Shown one piece after another: positions 54,093 through 63,148 of a stretch of DNA of 64,000 nucleotides. The DNA comes from Pseudobacter sp051955275 (GTDB lineage Bacteria > Bacteroidota > Bacteroidia > Chitinophagales > Chitinophagaceae), in the NCBI RefSeq assembly GCF_051955275.1, contig NZ_JBQCGW010000219.1:19756-83755 (forward strand), in the 5' to 3' direction. A model generated the notes under the pieces. The model was not told the DNA's origin. It did not search any database and worked only from the letters and a program-made list of their open reading frames with translations. Each line of letters opens with the position of its first letter. Within the stretch, counting starts at the first letter, position 1. The position numbers and the translations under genes are program-made.

Positions 54093-57000
54093 TTAAAATC
54101 CAATCCTCACGCCGGCGCTGTACTGACGCATGGTTGGGTAAGCTGCTGCATCCGAATAACCGTTGATCAGGCTGGTAGGATCATTGCTGGTTTCGGGATC
54201 TGGGCCGGGATATCCCGTAACGATCAGCAGGTTATTGCCGGAAACATACAATGATGCCGTACGTAACTTCAGCTTGTTGAGCCATTGCTGTGGCAGGTTG
54301 TAATTGAGCGTGGTTGACTTCAGCTTGATATAACTGGCATCATGCACAGCATTGCTGGCAGCCGTGATATTGAGGGTCTGTGATTCTCCCAATACCAGTC
54401 TGGGCCTGTCGGATGTTGGATTCTCAGCAGTGTAGTGATTCAGGATACGGGGACTTCTGTTAGACCTGTCGCCCAGCCCAAGGTTCTTCATGTCCGGCAG
54501 GTAGAGCAGTTCGCCACCATAGGAATAGGTCAGGAGAACGATGAGACTGAAATTCTTATAGCTGATCATATTGGTGATCCCACCGAAGAACTTTGGTTCG
54601 GCCCTGCCGATCACTTCACGTGCAGGGAACCCTGCGGCCTGCGATTCCATGGAAAACATTTTATACCTGGCGTCTCCGATACCCAGGTTGGGCAGAAAGC
54701 CGATCAACGCCATGGTATTCTCGTTATAATACTCATCTACTTCTGCCTGCGTACGCAGTACTCCCAGGTATCTGTAACCGAAGATCAGCCCCACCGGCTC
54801 GCCTTCCCTGATGATGGTATTCCCGAACGTGAAGGCATTCACGGTGGGATCATCAGAGGTAGTTACCGTCTTGGGGTCCTGCAGATCGCGGTTCAAGCGC
54901 AACACCTTCGACCTGTTGGCCGTCAGGTTCATAGCCAGGTTCCAGCTGAAGTTGCGGTTGCGAATGATATCGCCACGGAGGTCTATTTCCAGACCACGGT
55001 TCCGGATATCTGCGAAATTCACGAGTGCAGAAGTAAAACCGGAACTGGTGGCCACATTCAAAGCCATCAGCAGGTCCTCTGATTTCTTTTCGTAGTAACC
55101 GAAAGAACCACGGAGCCTGTTTTTGAATAGCGAGAAATCTATGCCGGCATCCTTTTGCAAAGTGGATTCCCATTTGATCTGGTCATTACCCAGCTGGGTA
55201 GGGATGGATGCATTGGCACCGCCATAGCTGGCTGGTGTGTAAATGGTATAGAAGAGATGATCGCCGATATTTTGTGTACCAGTATAACCTGCGCTGGCCC
55301 TTACTTTCAGTTCATCCACCCAACTGACATTTTTCATGAATCCTTCTTCATTGATCCTCCAGGCCACACCTGCGGAAGGGAAATACCCTACCCTGTTTGT
55401 CCTGGGGAATTTGGAACTGGCATCGGAACGGCCGGTAACGGTAAACAGGTATTTCTCTTTCCATGCATAATTGGCGCGGAGATAAAAGCTTAGCAACGAA
55501 TTCTGCGTGGCCGCCTGTTTGGGTGGCAGGGGCAGATTAGCGGATGACAATCCGTTCAGGTAATCATCATCAGGAAAGCCCTGTCCGGATGCAGAGAAAG
55601 TGCTGCTCTTCGATTTCTGCCAGCTGGTCCCGCCCAGCACATTGATGCGGTTATTCTCATTGAACTGTTTATCCCAGGTGAGGGTGTTTTCAAAGAAAAG
55701 ATCCGTCTGCTCTGTCTGCCCCTGTGTGGCAACACCACCATGTGAGCTGGAAGCTGTGGACGCGATATTGATAGTACCGGGAATATAATTTTCCTGGTGG
55801 TAATTATTATAGTTCACAGACACGGTGCTTCTGAACTTCAGCTCTTTCATGATATCGTATTCCAAAGCGCCGGAGCCCAGGATCATGGCTGTTTTAGCGT
55901 TGTTCTTCCCTTTCAGCAGCAATAAGGGGTTCTGAATACCGGAGGCGGCATTGGAACCAAAACTGCTGGGAACAAATACTCTTGGTGTACCATCTGCATT
56001 GTAAGGGTTTTCCGTGGGAGGTGCATACAGCGCAGAGGCGTAAATACCATTGGTAACATTATTGGTAGTGAAACCATAATCAAGATTGGTGATCACACGC
56101 AGGCGGTCTGTGATCTCGTTATCCAAATTGATCTTTCCGGAAATGCGTGAAAAATCAGTTCCTTTCAATACTCCCGTTTGCTTGCTGTAAGCCAGTGATG
56201 CATAATAGCGGGAACCGGTGCCGCCGCCACGGAGACTGAGGTCTGCGTTGTTGGTGATGCCTGTGCGCGTAACAGCATCGATCCAGTCAGTATTGGAGGT
56301 ACCGAAATAATTGGGATTATTGAGAATATTGTTGGCGAGAGCCGTAGGTTGCTGCCCCCTTGCGGCCCTGATAGCATTCAGGTTGGTGGCGCCTTCTTTC
56401 AGCATAGCCTTGTACTGATCGGCATTCATTACTTTCTCCGTTCTGGCCGTGCTCATGGCGGTGTAGTAATTGGCTTCCAGTACAGGTTTTTCATTCTTCT
56501 TTCCTTTTTTGGTAGTGATGATCACCACACCGTTGGCGGCCCTGGATCCGTAGATGGCAGTGGCAGAGGCATCCTTCAGGATATCGATGCTTTCAATATC
56601 ATTGATATTGAGGCCAGCGAGGGTGTTCAACCCTCTCGTATATGCGGAACCGATAGTAGTGCCTGAGTAAGCATCGGAGCCCAGTCTTTCTACCGGATTG
56701 GCCACATCGGCGGCGGCCTGGATATACCGGTTCTGGATCTGCACCTGTACGCCATCGATGATGTAGAGGGGATCATTGCCACCGATCAGTGAAGCGCCGC
56801 CACGGATGCGGATCCTGGCCATGCCGCCGGGAGATCCGTCGGCCTGCATCACCTGCACGCCGGTGGCTTTACCGGCCAGGGCCTGGTCGATACTCACATA
56901 AGGTGCATTCCTGACTTCATCCACATTTACGGAGGAGACGGAGCCGGTAAGGTCTTTTCTTCTGGCGCTGCCATAACCGATCACAACGGTTTCACTGAGC

Positions 57001-57641
57001 GCCTGTACGGATTTTTTGAGAACGATATTGACAGAAGCAGTGCCTTTTATTTTGTGTTCCTGCGGTTCAAAGCCCACGGAGCTGAAAACAAGGACGGAGC
57101 CTTCGGGCGCATCGATGGAAAATTTTCCCTGCTCATCGCTGGTAACAGTTTTCTTCTGGCCTTTGATGGAAATGGTAACGCCGGGAAGCGGCTCTCCCTC
57201 GGCGCCACGCACGGTGCCGGTAATGGGAGGAGGCACGGGAGCGATCACCAAAGCCGGATCACGCGGAGTTGGCAGCTCTTTGCGGAAGAGAAATATGGTT
57301 TTGTCCTGGATCTCGAAGTTCAGCGGCTGGTTCCTGAACAGAGCATCCAGTAAGTCTTTCAGGGGCATATCCTTTGCTGTAAGGGAAACAGGACTGGTAT
57401 TGGCGAGTATCTTTTCATTATAAAAAAACACATAACCGGTTTGTTTCTCGATCTGGCTGAATACAGATTTAAGGGGAAGGTTTTCGCTGCTCAGCGAAAC
57501 CTTTTGTCCGATCGTATTGCCGTGAACATGCAACAAACCAACAGTCAGTAAAAGCACAGTTAATCTCATGATCCTCCAAATTTTGGTAAGGGGTCCCTGG
57601 CGGCCGGCCCTTGCCGGCTGCCAATAGCAGTTTTTTTGCAT
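54093..57641 (-). CDS. SusC/RagA TonB-linked transporter with STN signalling domain
   Basis: A 1182-residue importer of the sigma-signalling type. The start is the ATG at 57641 (MQKNCYW), matching the start pattern of the SusC at 23236; the frame is open 19 codons further upstream. A 25-residue leader precedes the signal core MRLTVLLLTVGLLHVHG. STN covers about 48-110 (NLPLKSVFSQIEKQTGYVFF), the carboxypeptidase-like domain about 145-220 (GTVRGAEGEPLPGVTISIKG), then the TonB-box region LSETVVIGYG and the plug to about 375, ending ATAIYGSRAANGVVIITTKK. The barrel closes with YSAGVRIGF. It lies 22 bp before susD and 158 bp after fecR. Confidence 0.94.
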   Translation of the reverse strand: MQKNCYWQPARAGRQGPLTKIWRIMRLTVLLLTVGLLHVHGNTIGQKVSLSSENLPLKSVFSQIEKQTGYVFFYNEKILANTSPVSLTAKDMPLKDLLDALFRNQPLNFEIQDKTIFLFRKELPTPRDPALVIAPVPPPITGTVRGAEGEPLPGVTISIKGQKKTVTSDEQGKFSIDAPEGSVLVFSSVGFEPQEHKIKGTASVNIVLKKSVQALSETVVIGYGSARRKDLTGSVSSVNVDEVRNAPYVSIDQALAGKATGVQVMQADGSPGGMARIRIRGGASLIGGNDPLYIIDGVQVQIQNRYIQAAADVANPVERLGSDAYSGTTIGSAYTRGLNTLAGLNINDIESIDILKDASATAIYGSRAANGVVIITTKKGKKNEKPVLEANYYTAMSTARTEKVMNADQYKAMLKEGATNLNAIRAARGQQPTALANNILNNPNYFGTSNTDWIDAVTRTGITNNADLSLRGGGTGSRYYASLAYSKQTGVLKGTDFSRISGKINLDNEITDRLRVITNLDYGFTTNNVTNGIYASALYAPPTENPYNADGTPRVFVPSSFGSNAASGIQNPLLLLKGKNNAKTAMILGSGALEYDIMKELKFRSTVSVNYNNYHQENYIPGTINIASTASSSHGGVATQGQTEQTDLFFENTLTWDKQFNENNRINVLGGTSWQKSKSSTFSASGQGFPDDDYLNGLSSANLPLPPKQAATQNSLLSFYLRANYAWKEKYLFTVTGRSDASSKFPRTNRVGYFPSAGVAWRINEEGFMKNVSWVDELKVRASAGYTGTQNIGDHLFYTIYTPASYGGANASIPTQLGNDQIKWESTLQKDAGIDFSLFKNRLRGSFGYYEKKSEDLLMALNVATSSGFTSALVNFADIRNRGLEIDLRGDIIRNRNFSWNLAMNLTANRSKVLRLNRDLQDPKTVTTSDDPTVNAFTFGNTIIREGEPVGLIFGYRYLGVLRTQAEVDEYYNENTMALIGFLPNLGIGDARYKMFSMESQAAGFPAREVIGRAEPKFFGGITNMISYKNFSLIVLLTYSYGGELLYLPDMKNLGLGDRSNRSPRILNHYTAENPTSDRPRLVLGESQTLNITAASNAVHDASYIKLKSTTLNYNLPQQWLNKLKLRTASLYVSGNNLLIVTGYPGPDPETSNDPTSLINGYSDAAAYPTMRQYSAGVRIGF

Positions 57642-57708
57642 AAATTGCAAATGATTTGGTTGTGAATAAATTGGTTTACACAGATCGTTTCTGATCAACT
57701 GAATCTCT

Positions 57709-57743
57709 GCCGTCGCGGTTGCCTCCGCGGCGGTTTCTTTTTT
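57709..57743 (-). other. Hairpin with A-tract between fecR and susC
   Basis: A 10-bp GC-rich stem (57709-57718 with 57725-57734, two wobble pairs, loop of 6) has TTTCTTTTTT after it on the plus strand. In the direction of the operon this is an A-rich run followed by a hairpin, like 23142-23172. It would act as a terminator only for plus-strand RNA. Confidence 0.4.
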
Positions 57744-57799
57744 GTCAGCGGCAGGCCCGTTGCCTCAGGCCCGCCACCAACATAGTGTACGGATTGTAT

Positions 57800-58972
57800 T
57801 TATGGCTTTACAATTAGTTTTCTTCCTTCGAGACGGAAACGGACTTCTGATTTCTCAAGTCCGCTCAACACGCCTTTCAATGACACACCTCTGGTGATCT
57901 TTCCTTCGAACTTCATATCAGGCACCTTGCCTTCGTACTCCACTTCAATATCATACCAGCGTTCCAGCTGTCGCATCACTTCATGCAGGCCTGCGCCATT
58001 GAAGTTGAAGAGCCCGTTTTTCCAGGCGATAGTTTTATCGGTATCCACTTCATTCAATACTTCCTGATGCTGACCGGTGGATAAAGACTGCTGGCCAGGC
58101 TTCAATATTGTCCACTTCGGCTGGGGAGCAGTTGTGTTCAATACTTTCACACTTCCTTCCAATAAAGTGGTAGCGATCCGCTGCTCATTTTCATAAGCAT
58201 TCACATTGAATGCTGTACCGAGTACCTCCACCTCTATTCTGTTATTGACCTTTACATGGAACGGCCTTCCCATATCTTTTTTTACACTGAAATACGCTTC
58301 GCCTGTGAGTTCCACTATCCTCTGGTCCTTAGCAAACGCTACCGGGTAGCGGATGGAACTGGCAGCATTGAGCCACACGTCAGAGCCATCCGGCAGGGTA
58401 ATCCGGTACTGTCTTCCCCTTGGAACGATCATGGTATTGAAAGCAGTTTCATCACCTGAGATACCGGAAGCATTATAACGAATACTTCCATCCTGCAATA
58501 CTACGGTTGTGCGTTGCTGTTGGGCCACTACGCCATTCTGCATGCTGTCAAGCACGATGGTTGACCCATCGGCCAGTTGCAGGATAGCGCCGCTTGAGCC
58601 CGCGTTGATATCCTTTACAGCTATCGCCCGACCCTCTTCGGGCTTTTGGTTTTTGCGTTGCAACCAGAAAACTATCGAGCCTGCTACCAGTACAAAAATG
58701 GCGGCCCAGCTCAGTTTCCGGAGAAAGCCTCCTCCCCGGACCGGCTTCAACGCTGCTTTGTCTGCAGCAAGGATCCCGTTGGCTACCTGCTGCCATTTCA
58801 ACACATCGAAAGGTTCTTCCTGCTCTCCGGCAGACAGACGCTCATGCAGCGCAGCTGCCAGCGTTCCCGACTGATCTGATTGCAGCAATTCAGCCATTTC
58901 ATGATAATCAGCGGGAACGGCACTGCCGTCTGCAATCCTGCCGATCAATATTTGCATCCTGGTATCAAGCAT
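57800..58972 (-). CDS. FecR-family anti-sigma factor
   Basis: A membrane anti-sigma factor of 390 residues. The start is the ATG at 58972 (MLDTRMQ); the frame is open 17 codons upstream without signs of coding. One membrane helix lies at about 87-105 (LSWAAIFVLVAGSIVFWL). The FecR part shows GAILQLADGSTIVLDSMQ, LPDGSDVWLNAASSIRYP and GEAYFSVKKD, and the C-terminal DUF4974 has VMRQLERWYDIEVEYEGKVP. This last stretch is nearly the same as in the FecR at 21875, evidence that the two operons share ancestry although their SusCD parts differ. It lies 57 bp after the sigma gene. Confidence 0.93.
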   Translation of the reverse strand: MLDTRMQILIGRIADGSAVPADYHEMAELLQSDQSGTLAAALHERLSAGEQEEPFDVLKWQQVANGILAADKAALKPVRGGGFLRKLSWAAIFVLVAGSIVFWLQRKNQKPEEGRAIAVKDINAGSSGAILQLADGSTIVLDSMQNGVVAQQQRTTVVLQDGSIRYNASGISGDETAFNTMIVPRGRQYRITLPDGSDVWLNAASSIRYPVAFAKDQRIVELTGEAYFSVKKDMGRPFHVKVNNRIEVEVLGTAFNVNAYENEQRIATTLLEGSVKVLNTTAPQPKWTILKPGQQSLSTGQHQEVLNEVDTDKTIAWKNGLFNFNGAGLHEVMRQLERWYDIEVEYEGKVPDMKFEGKITRGVSLKGVLSGLEKSEVRFRLEGRKLIVKP

Positions 58973-59029
58973 ATAAGATAAGATTAGTGAACCCGGAACA
59001 GAGCAGACCCCCGGTTTTTGCATTTGGTA

Positions 59030-59635
59030 CTACTCCGGGTAAAAAAAATGCAGAAAAAAGATAAGGACCATACCCATAGGATAGCCGGAGCCCTCGATAT
59101 AGGCCCGGATGGTTTGAAGGGCTTTGCCCAATGCATTCTTTACGGTATGAACGGAAATGCCCAGCTGATCTGCGATCTCCTGCATATTCAGCTCGCTGTT
59201 GCGACTGAGCAGATAGATCCTGCGTTGCTGCGGAGGCAGCTGGTCAATGGCTTTGGCCAGCAGATCTTTGAGCGCCTGAAAGGCAAGCTGTTCTTCGGTT
59301 TCAAAGCTGGCCGCCTGCAAATCTGTTTCTACAGTCACCGGTCTGGCGGCATTCTTTTCCTGTTTGCCAAGCCAGGTAAAAGCACGGTTATAAGCTATCC
59401 GCAGGACCCATGAGCGGGGAGATTCGATAGCAGGAAGTTTATCGCGGTACACCCAGATGCGGAGGAACACTTCCTGGAGGATATCGTCCACCATGGCAGG
59501 GTCTTTTACCAGTTTTTTGACAGAAGGTTGTAAGAAGGGAATATATATGGAGAATAGTTTTCTGAAAGCCTCTTCGTTTCCTTCGGCGATGAGGGACAGC
59601 AGTTCTTTTTCGGTATCGTGCGGGCCGGATGACAT
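59030..59635 (-). CDS. ECF RNA polymerase sigma factor
   Basis: A sigma factor of 201 residues heading the minus-strand SusCD/TlpA operon. The start is the ATG at 59635 (MSSGPHD); a GTG four codons upstream lies within a likely -7 box. Region 2 has GNEEAFRKLFSIYIPFLQPS and MVDDILQEVFLRIWVYRDKL; region 4 has LPPQQRRIYLLSRNSELNMQ then EIADQLGISVHTVKNALGKA. The C-terminal helix MGMVLIFFLHFFYPE is unusually hydrophobic, a trait common among FecR-linked sigma factors of this phylum. Confidence 0.93.
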   Translation of the reverse strand: MSSGPHDTEKELLSLIAEGNEEAFRKLFSIYIPFLQPSVKKLVKDPAMVDDILQEVFLRIWVYRDKLPAIESPRSWVLRIAYNRAFTWLGKQEKNAARPVTVETDLQAASFETEEQLAFQALKDLLAKAIDQLPPQQRRIYLLSRNSELNMQEIADQLGISVHTVKNALGKALQTIRAYIEGSGYPMGMVLIFFLHFFYPE

Positions 59636-59646
59636 GATCAGGACCA

Positions 59647-59654
59647 CAATAGTA
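59647..59654 (-). promoter_or_regulatory. Possible -7 box (TACTATTG) of the second sigma operon
   Basis: On the minus strand the site matches TAnnTTTG at seven of eight positions. A start of transcription about five bases on would leave only a few bases before the ATG at 59635. No -33 box was found. Confidence 0.35.
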
Positions 59655-59868
59655 AATTAAATAATTAAGATGGAGGCAGGTGAATGGAATTTTGGTATGC
59701 TCCAAACAACATTAGTCATTGATTTACCAAAGCTTTTAAAGATAAGGGCCTTGGAATGTTGCGGATACTCAAATTGGTCTGTTACACATGGTCATTGTCA
59801 CTCAAAAGCTGCTGTTCAAATGCGACGAATCAATTAAATTCTTGTTACTTTAAGGCAAGTATTTTAAA

Positions 59869-59901
59869 TTGACGGACGTTTGCTCAACTGTAGTAACTTT
59901 G
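59869..59901 (+). promoter_or_regulatory. Bacteroidota-type promoter of the DUF488 gene, probably leaderless
   Basis: TAACTTTG (59894-59901) is an exact TAnnTTTG -7 box. TTG at 59869-59871 lies 22 bp before it, a permitted -33 spacing. The ATG at 59905 is four bases after the -7 box, so the first transcribed base should be at or next to the A of the start codon. The TTG that could pass as an upstream start codon is thus better explained as the -33 element. Confidence 0.6.
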
Positions 59902-59904
59902 CGT

Positions 59905-60789
59905 ATGTTTTATAGACGTAAGATAATTTTGTCCTTGCTTGAGCTTTTTAATGACGAATTAGAAAAAATCCGCTTACAGAAGCTCCTGTTCCTTTTCTCG
60001 CAGAAGCAGGAAAAGGCCGATTATGATTTCATCCCTTATAAATTTGGTTGTTACTCTCACTCTGCAAATGCAGATTTGACTACTATGGTTACAAAAGGGT
60101 TATTGGGAGAAACAAACGTGAGCTTTCAAAAAACTGATAAAACAAGTTATTTAAAGTCGCTGAAAGGTGATGATTTGGCCAAGCTTAAAAGCATCAAAAC
60201 TCTTTATGGAGCCATGGATAGCAACGCCTTAATGAAGCATACATATCGGAACTTCCCATATTGGGCCATAAATAGTATTAAAGCCGAATCTATCTTGAAC
60301 GACCAGGAATTTGCTAACGTTCAAAAACAACGTCCAGTTAATGATAGCACTGTTTTATTTACCATTGGCTATGAAGGCGGAAGTTTAGAAAACTACCTGA
60401 ATCGCTTGGTAAAAAATGACGTGAAATTACTCGTTGATGTTCGCAACAATCCACTTAGCATGAAATTTGGCTTTAGTAAGAACTTGCTTAAACGATATTG
60501 TGAAAGTCTGGAAATAGGATACATGCACTTTCCTGAAGTTGGCATTATCTCTGATAAACGACAAGCGTTAAACACGCAGGCTGACTATGATAAATTATTT
60601 GCAGATTATCGGGCTAATAATTTAACTCAAACAATCGATACACAAAAGAACATATTATATTTTTTAACCAAGTATAAAAGAATTGCTTTAACTTGCTTTG
60701 AAGCCGATCATTGTCAATGCCACAGAAGTCATTTAGCAAATTCAATTAGCAAATTACCGGGCTTTGGTTATGAGGTGAAACATATATAA
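59905..60789 (+). CDS. DUF4065-like/DUF488 fusion protein
   Basis: A 294-residue cytoplasmic protein of unknown function. Residues 1-110 look like a DUF4065/SocA-type (Panacea) module: KIRLQKLLFLFSQKQEKADY, DFIPYKFGCYSHSANADLTT and MVTKGLL. Residues about 150-294 are DUF488, with FTIGYEGGS (152-160), LLVDVRNNPLSMKFGFSK (Asp178 and Arg180) and CFEADHCQCHR (264-274). DUF4065 modules are neutralising domains in toxin-antitoxin systems, while DUF488 proteins have conserved Cys, His and Arg that suggest an enzyme or nucleic-acid role. The partner gene starts eight bases after the stop. The gene is clearly AT-richer than its surroundings (two sampled lines at 32 and 35 percent GC), which suggests transfer. 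Confidence 0.78.
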   Translation: MFYRRKIILSLLELFNDELEKIRLQKLLFLFSQKQEKADYDFIPYKFGCYSHSANADLTTMVTKGLLGETNVSFQKTDKTSYLKSLKGDDLAKLKSIKTLYGAMDSNALMKHTYRNFPYWAINSIKAESILNDQEFANVQKQRPVNDSTVLFTIGYEGGSLENYLNRLVKNDVKLLVDVRNNPLSMKFGFSKNLLKRYCESLEIGYMHFPEVGIISDKRQALNTQADYDKLFADYRANNLTQTIDTQKNILYFLTKYKRIALTCFEADHCQCHRSHLANSISKLPGFGYEVKHI

Positions 60790-60797
60790 CCTTTCCC

Positions 60798-61622
60798 ATG
60801 CCAAGAAAAAAAGTTCTTATAACTGTTACAACTTATCCTTTACCTTCTCGCAGTCACGATGAATTGGTGTGCACCGCCGGAATGCTTGAAACTGGAGAAA
60901 TGATAAGGATTTATCCAGTTCCATTTAGTTTTCTAGGCGGCCTTAGAGAAAAAGGACATGTAAGTTCCTTCAAGTACACCTGGATCGAGATCGATCTCAA
61001 AAAAAGAACGGATGACTTCAGACCTGAAAGTCACTCACCGGTAAACTACGACTTCCGCGACTTAAAAATCCTGGATAGCCTAGACACACAAAATAATTGG
61101 GCGGCCAGAAAACTTGCCTGCCTTCAAAATGTGTACGTCAATATGGAGAAGTTAATTGAGGATTCTAAGGCTCCCGATAATGTTTCCTTAGCCGTGTTCA
61201 AGCCAGCAAGTATCATTAAATTAGAATGGGAGGAAACTGATCGGGAATGGAAAGACGAGTGGAAAGACCTTCGGAAACAAGGCGACCTATTTAACCAGGA
61301 TAAAGATCCAGAAATTCTAATGCCCAAACTTCCCTACAAATTCAGCTATGTTTTCACTGACGAAACCGGAAAGCAGCGGAAGTTAATGATCGAAGATTGG
61401 GAAATTGGTGCACTTTACTGGAATTGCCTAAGGGCGGCCAATGGCAATGAAGAAATAGCGCTTCAGAAGGTCAAAGGAAAATATGAAAATGAGTTTAAGA
61501 ATAAGGATGTTCATTTTTTTATGGGCACAACTAAAGAATGGCATATGCGCCGGGCGAAAAATCCATTTGTAATTATTGGAGTTTTTTACCCTAAAAAAGA
61601 AGCTCAACGATCATTATTCTAA
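60798..61622 (+). CDS. Conserved-looking partner of the DUF488 protein, family not recognised
   Basis: I do not recognise the family of this 274-residue protein. It has no signal peptide or membrane helix. The N-terminus (KVLITVTTYPLPSRSHDELV, CTAGMLETGEMIRIYPVPFS) reads like a beta barrel or OB-like domain. The middle is helical and rich in Trp, Asp and Lys (EWEETDREWKDEWKDLRKQG). The C-terminus has DWEIGALYWNCLRA and VHFFMGTTKEWHMRRAKNPF, followed by a hydrophobic strand FVIIGVFY; the conserved-looking Trp, His and Arg could form an active or binding site. It lies eight bases after the DUF488 fusion gene, so the two are cotranscribed and probably work together. A shared terminator follows the gene. 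Confidence 0.7.
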   Translation: MPRKKVLITVTTYPLPSRSHDELVCTAGMLETGEMIRIYPVPFSFLGGLREKGHVSSFKYTWIEIDLKKRTDDFRPESHSPVNYDFRDLKILDSLDTQNNWAARKLACLQNVYVNMEKLIEDSKAPDNVSLAVFKPASIIKLEWEETDREWKDEWKDLRKQGDLFNQDKDPEILMPKLPYKFSYVFTDETGKQRKLMIEDWEIGALYWNCLRAANGNEEIALQKVKGKYENEFKNKDVHFFMGTTKEWHMRRAKNPFVIIGVFYPKKEAQRSLF

Positions 61623-61697
61623 ATCTCCTGGATGAGACATTAAACGCGCTCCAAGTCATCTATTTCGCGAACGAAAGCAGCTAATCAATTTAGAAAC

Positions 61698-61727
61698 AAA
61701 AGGGGTGATTGCAAGGTCACCCCTTTT
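61698..61727. terminator. Convergent terminator between the DUF488 module and the MutS-like pair
   Basis: A perfect 11-bp stem (AAAAGGGGTGA with TCACCCCTTTT, loop of 8) with a T-rich tail on the plus strand (ACTTTTA). It lies between the stop codons at 61622 and 61829 and can serve both strands. Confidence 0.85.
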
Positions 61728-61828
61728 ACTTTTACCTGCCCCCAAACGCAGGAACCAGGAGCAGAAAATAAACGGGATTATCCTGCTCCCAGTCTCCCTG
61801 CCAGGGCACGGATTATTCATTCGTGGCT

Positions 61829-63148
61829 TTACAACATATTCAATATGCCCTCATTCTCCAGGATGATCATTCCCTGACGATCCTCCGTTATCCCCTGCTG
61901 CAATTTGTAGGTATACGTAGGAACAGTCCCCTTCATCACAGTAGGCAGGAATACGAACCGGATGCTGTCGTCGTTGCGCATCAATTCTTCTCCCACCTCG
62001 ATGATATGGGTGGAAATGATGAAGTATGATTTGCGGAATGAAGCGAAAGCCGCTGTCACAGCCAGTGTGGCGTCATAGGCATCTTTCACGTTCGTTCCTT
62101 TGAACAGCTCATCGAAGATCACGAAGAGCTTTTTTTCTGAGGCCACTTCGGACGCCACGGTTTTCACCCGCAGCACTTCCGCATAGAAATGACTATACCC
62201 TTTATTGAGATCATCCGGCACATTCACGGAGGAATACAACCCATCCAATACCGTGAAGCGCATGGAGGAACAGGCGAGCGGAAATCCCATATGCGCCAGG
62301 TACACCGCAATGCCTGCCGATTTCATCAGCGTTGATTTACCGGCCATATTAGCCCCTGTCAGGAATAATGTTTTGCCTGCGGTATCAAAGCGGAGATGAT
62401 TGGGAACTGCCTGTTTCAGTGATGGGTGCCTCAGATCCTGAACATCAAGAACAGCCAGCTCCCCCTGTTCCGCAGTGGCAAAACTGAACGCGCGCACACG
62501 CGCCACTTCTGCCACCGTGATCATCACATCCAGCTCATACGTAAGCTCCAGCAACTGATGCAATTGTTCACGCAGTGTCTGCCCTAACAAATGATGCAGT
62601 TTTGAAACCTGCATCAGGCTCAGATCGTCCTTTACATCAGGCATATCGTTCAGTGCGGTATGCCTGGTGATGATGCGCAGCGTATCTGCCCATGCTTTCC
62701 AGGGTGCTTTTTCATTCCCGGGCAATTTCTCCAACTCCGTTAAAAGTTTCTTTGACTGCTGCAGGAATTCAATACAATGCTGTACACCTGCTTCTATGCG
62801 GCCATAGCTATCATCCTTTACCAGTGTAGCCATCACTCTCTTGCGCATGCTGGTCCAGAGATTGCTCACATAAGAGCCGCCACGGGCCTCGTCGAGGTAG
62901 GCTTCCATTTTTTCCACCAGATCACCGCTGACGGGCAGGGAAACATTATTGTCAAAATAATACCGGAATGATTGACTCCTTGCATTGATGGATGCAGCAT
63001 TGGTCATTGGATTCCGGAACATCATATCCAGCAATTTCTCCCCTCCTCTCGTTTTCACTTTGTTGAAGATGCTGAAAACGGAATTGGGATTGAATTTGCC
63101 CAGCAGGGCCAGGTCTTCCAGTGTTTGATTGTCTGCTATGAAGTTCAT
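61829..63148 (-). CDS. MutS-like ATPase, short form, second copy of member B
   Basis: A 439-residue MutS-core plus ATPase protein without mismatch-recognition or Smr domains. Its start, NFIADNQTLEDLALLGKFNP, then SVFSIFNKVKT, matches member B at 35571 much better than member A, including the B-type loop NVPDDLNKGYSHFYAEVLR. Walker A (GANMAGKST), Walker B (LFVIFDELFKGTN) and STHIIEVGE are intact. The start codon overlaps the stop of the preceding gene by four bases (ATGA), exactly as in the pair at 34234-36866. So the pair was duplicated as a unit. Its neighbours are unrelated to those of the first copy, so the function does not depend on the GldA/GldFG genes. Confidence 0.85.
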   Translation of the reverse strand: MNFIADNQTLEDLALLGKFNPNSVFSIFNKVKTRGGEKLLDMMFRNPMTNAASINARSQSFRYYFDNNVSLPVSGDLVEKMEAYLDEARGGSYVSNLWTSMRKRVMATLVKDDSYGRIEAGVQHCIEFLQQSKKLLTELEKLPGNEKAPWKAWADTLRIITRHTALNDMPDVKDDLSLMQVSKLHHLLGQTLREQLHQLLELTYELDVMITVAEVARVRAFSFATAEQGELAVLDVQDLRHPSLKQAVPNHLRFDTAGKTLFLTGANMAGKSTLMKSAGIAVYLAHMGFPLACSSMRFTVLDGLYSSVNVPDDLNKGYSHFYAEVLRVKTVASEVASEKKLFVIFDELFKGTNVKDAYDATLAVTAAFASFRKSYFIISTHIIEVGEELMRNDDSIRFVFLPTVMKGTVPTYTYKLQQGITEDRQGMIILENEGILNML

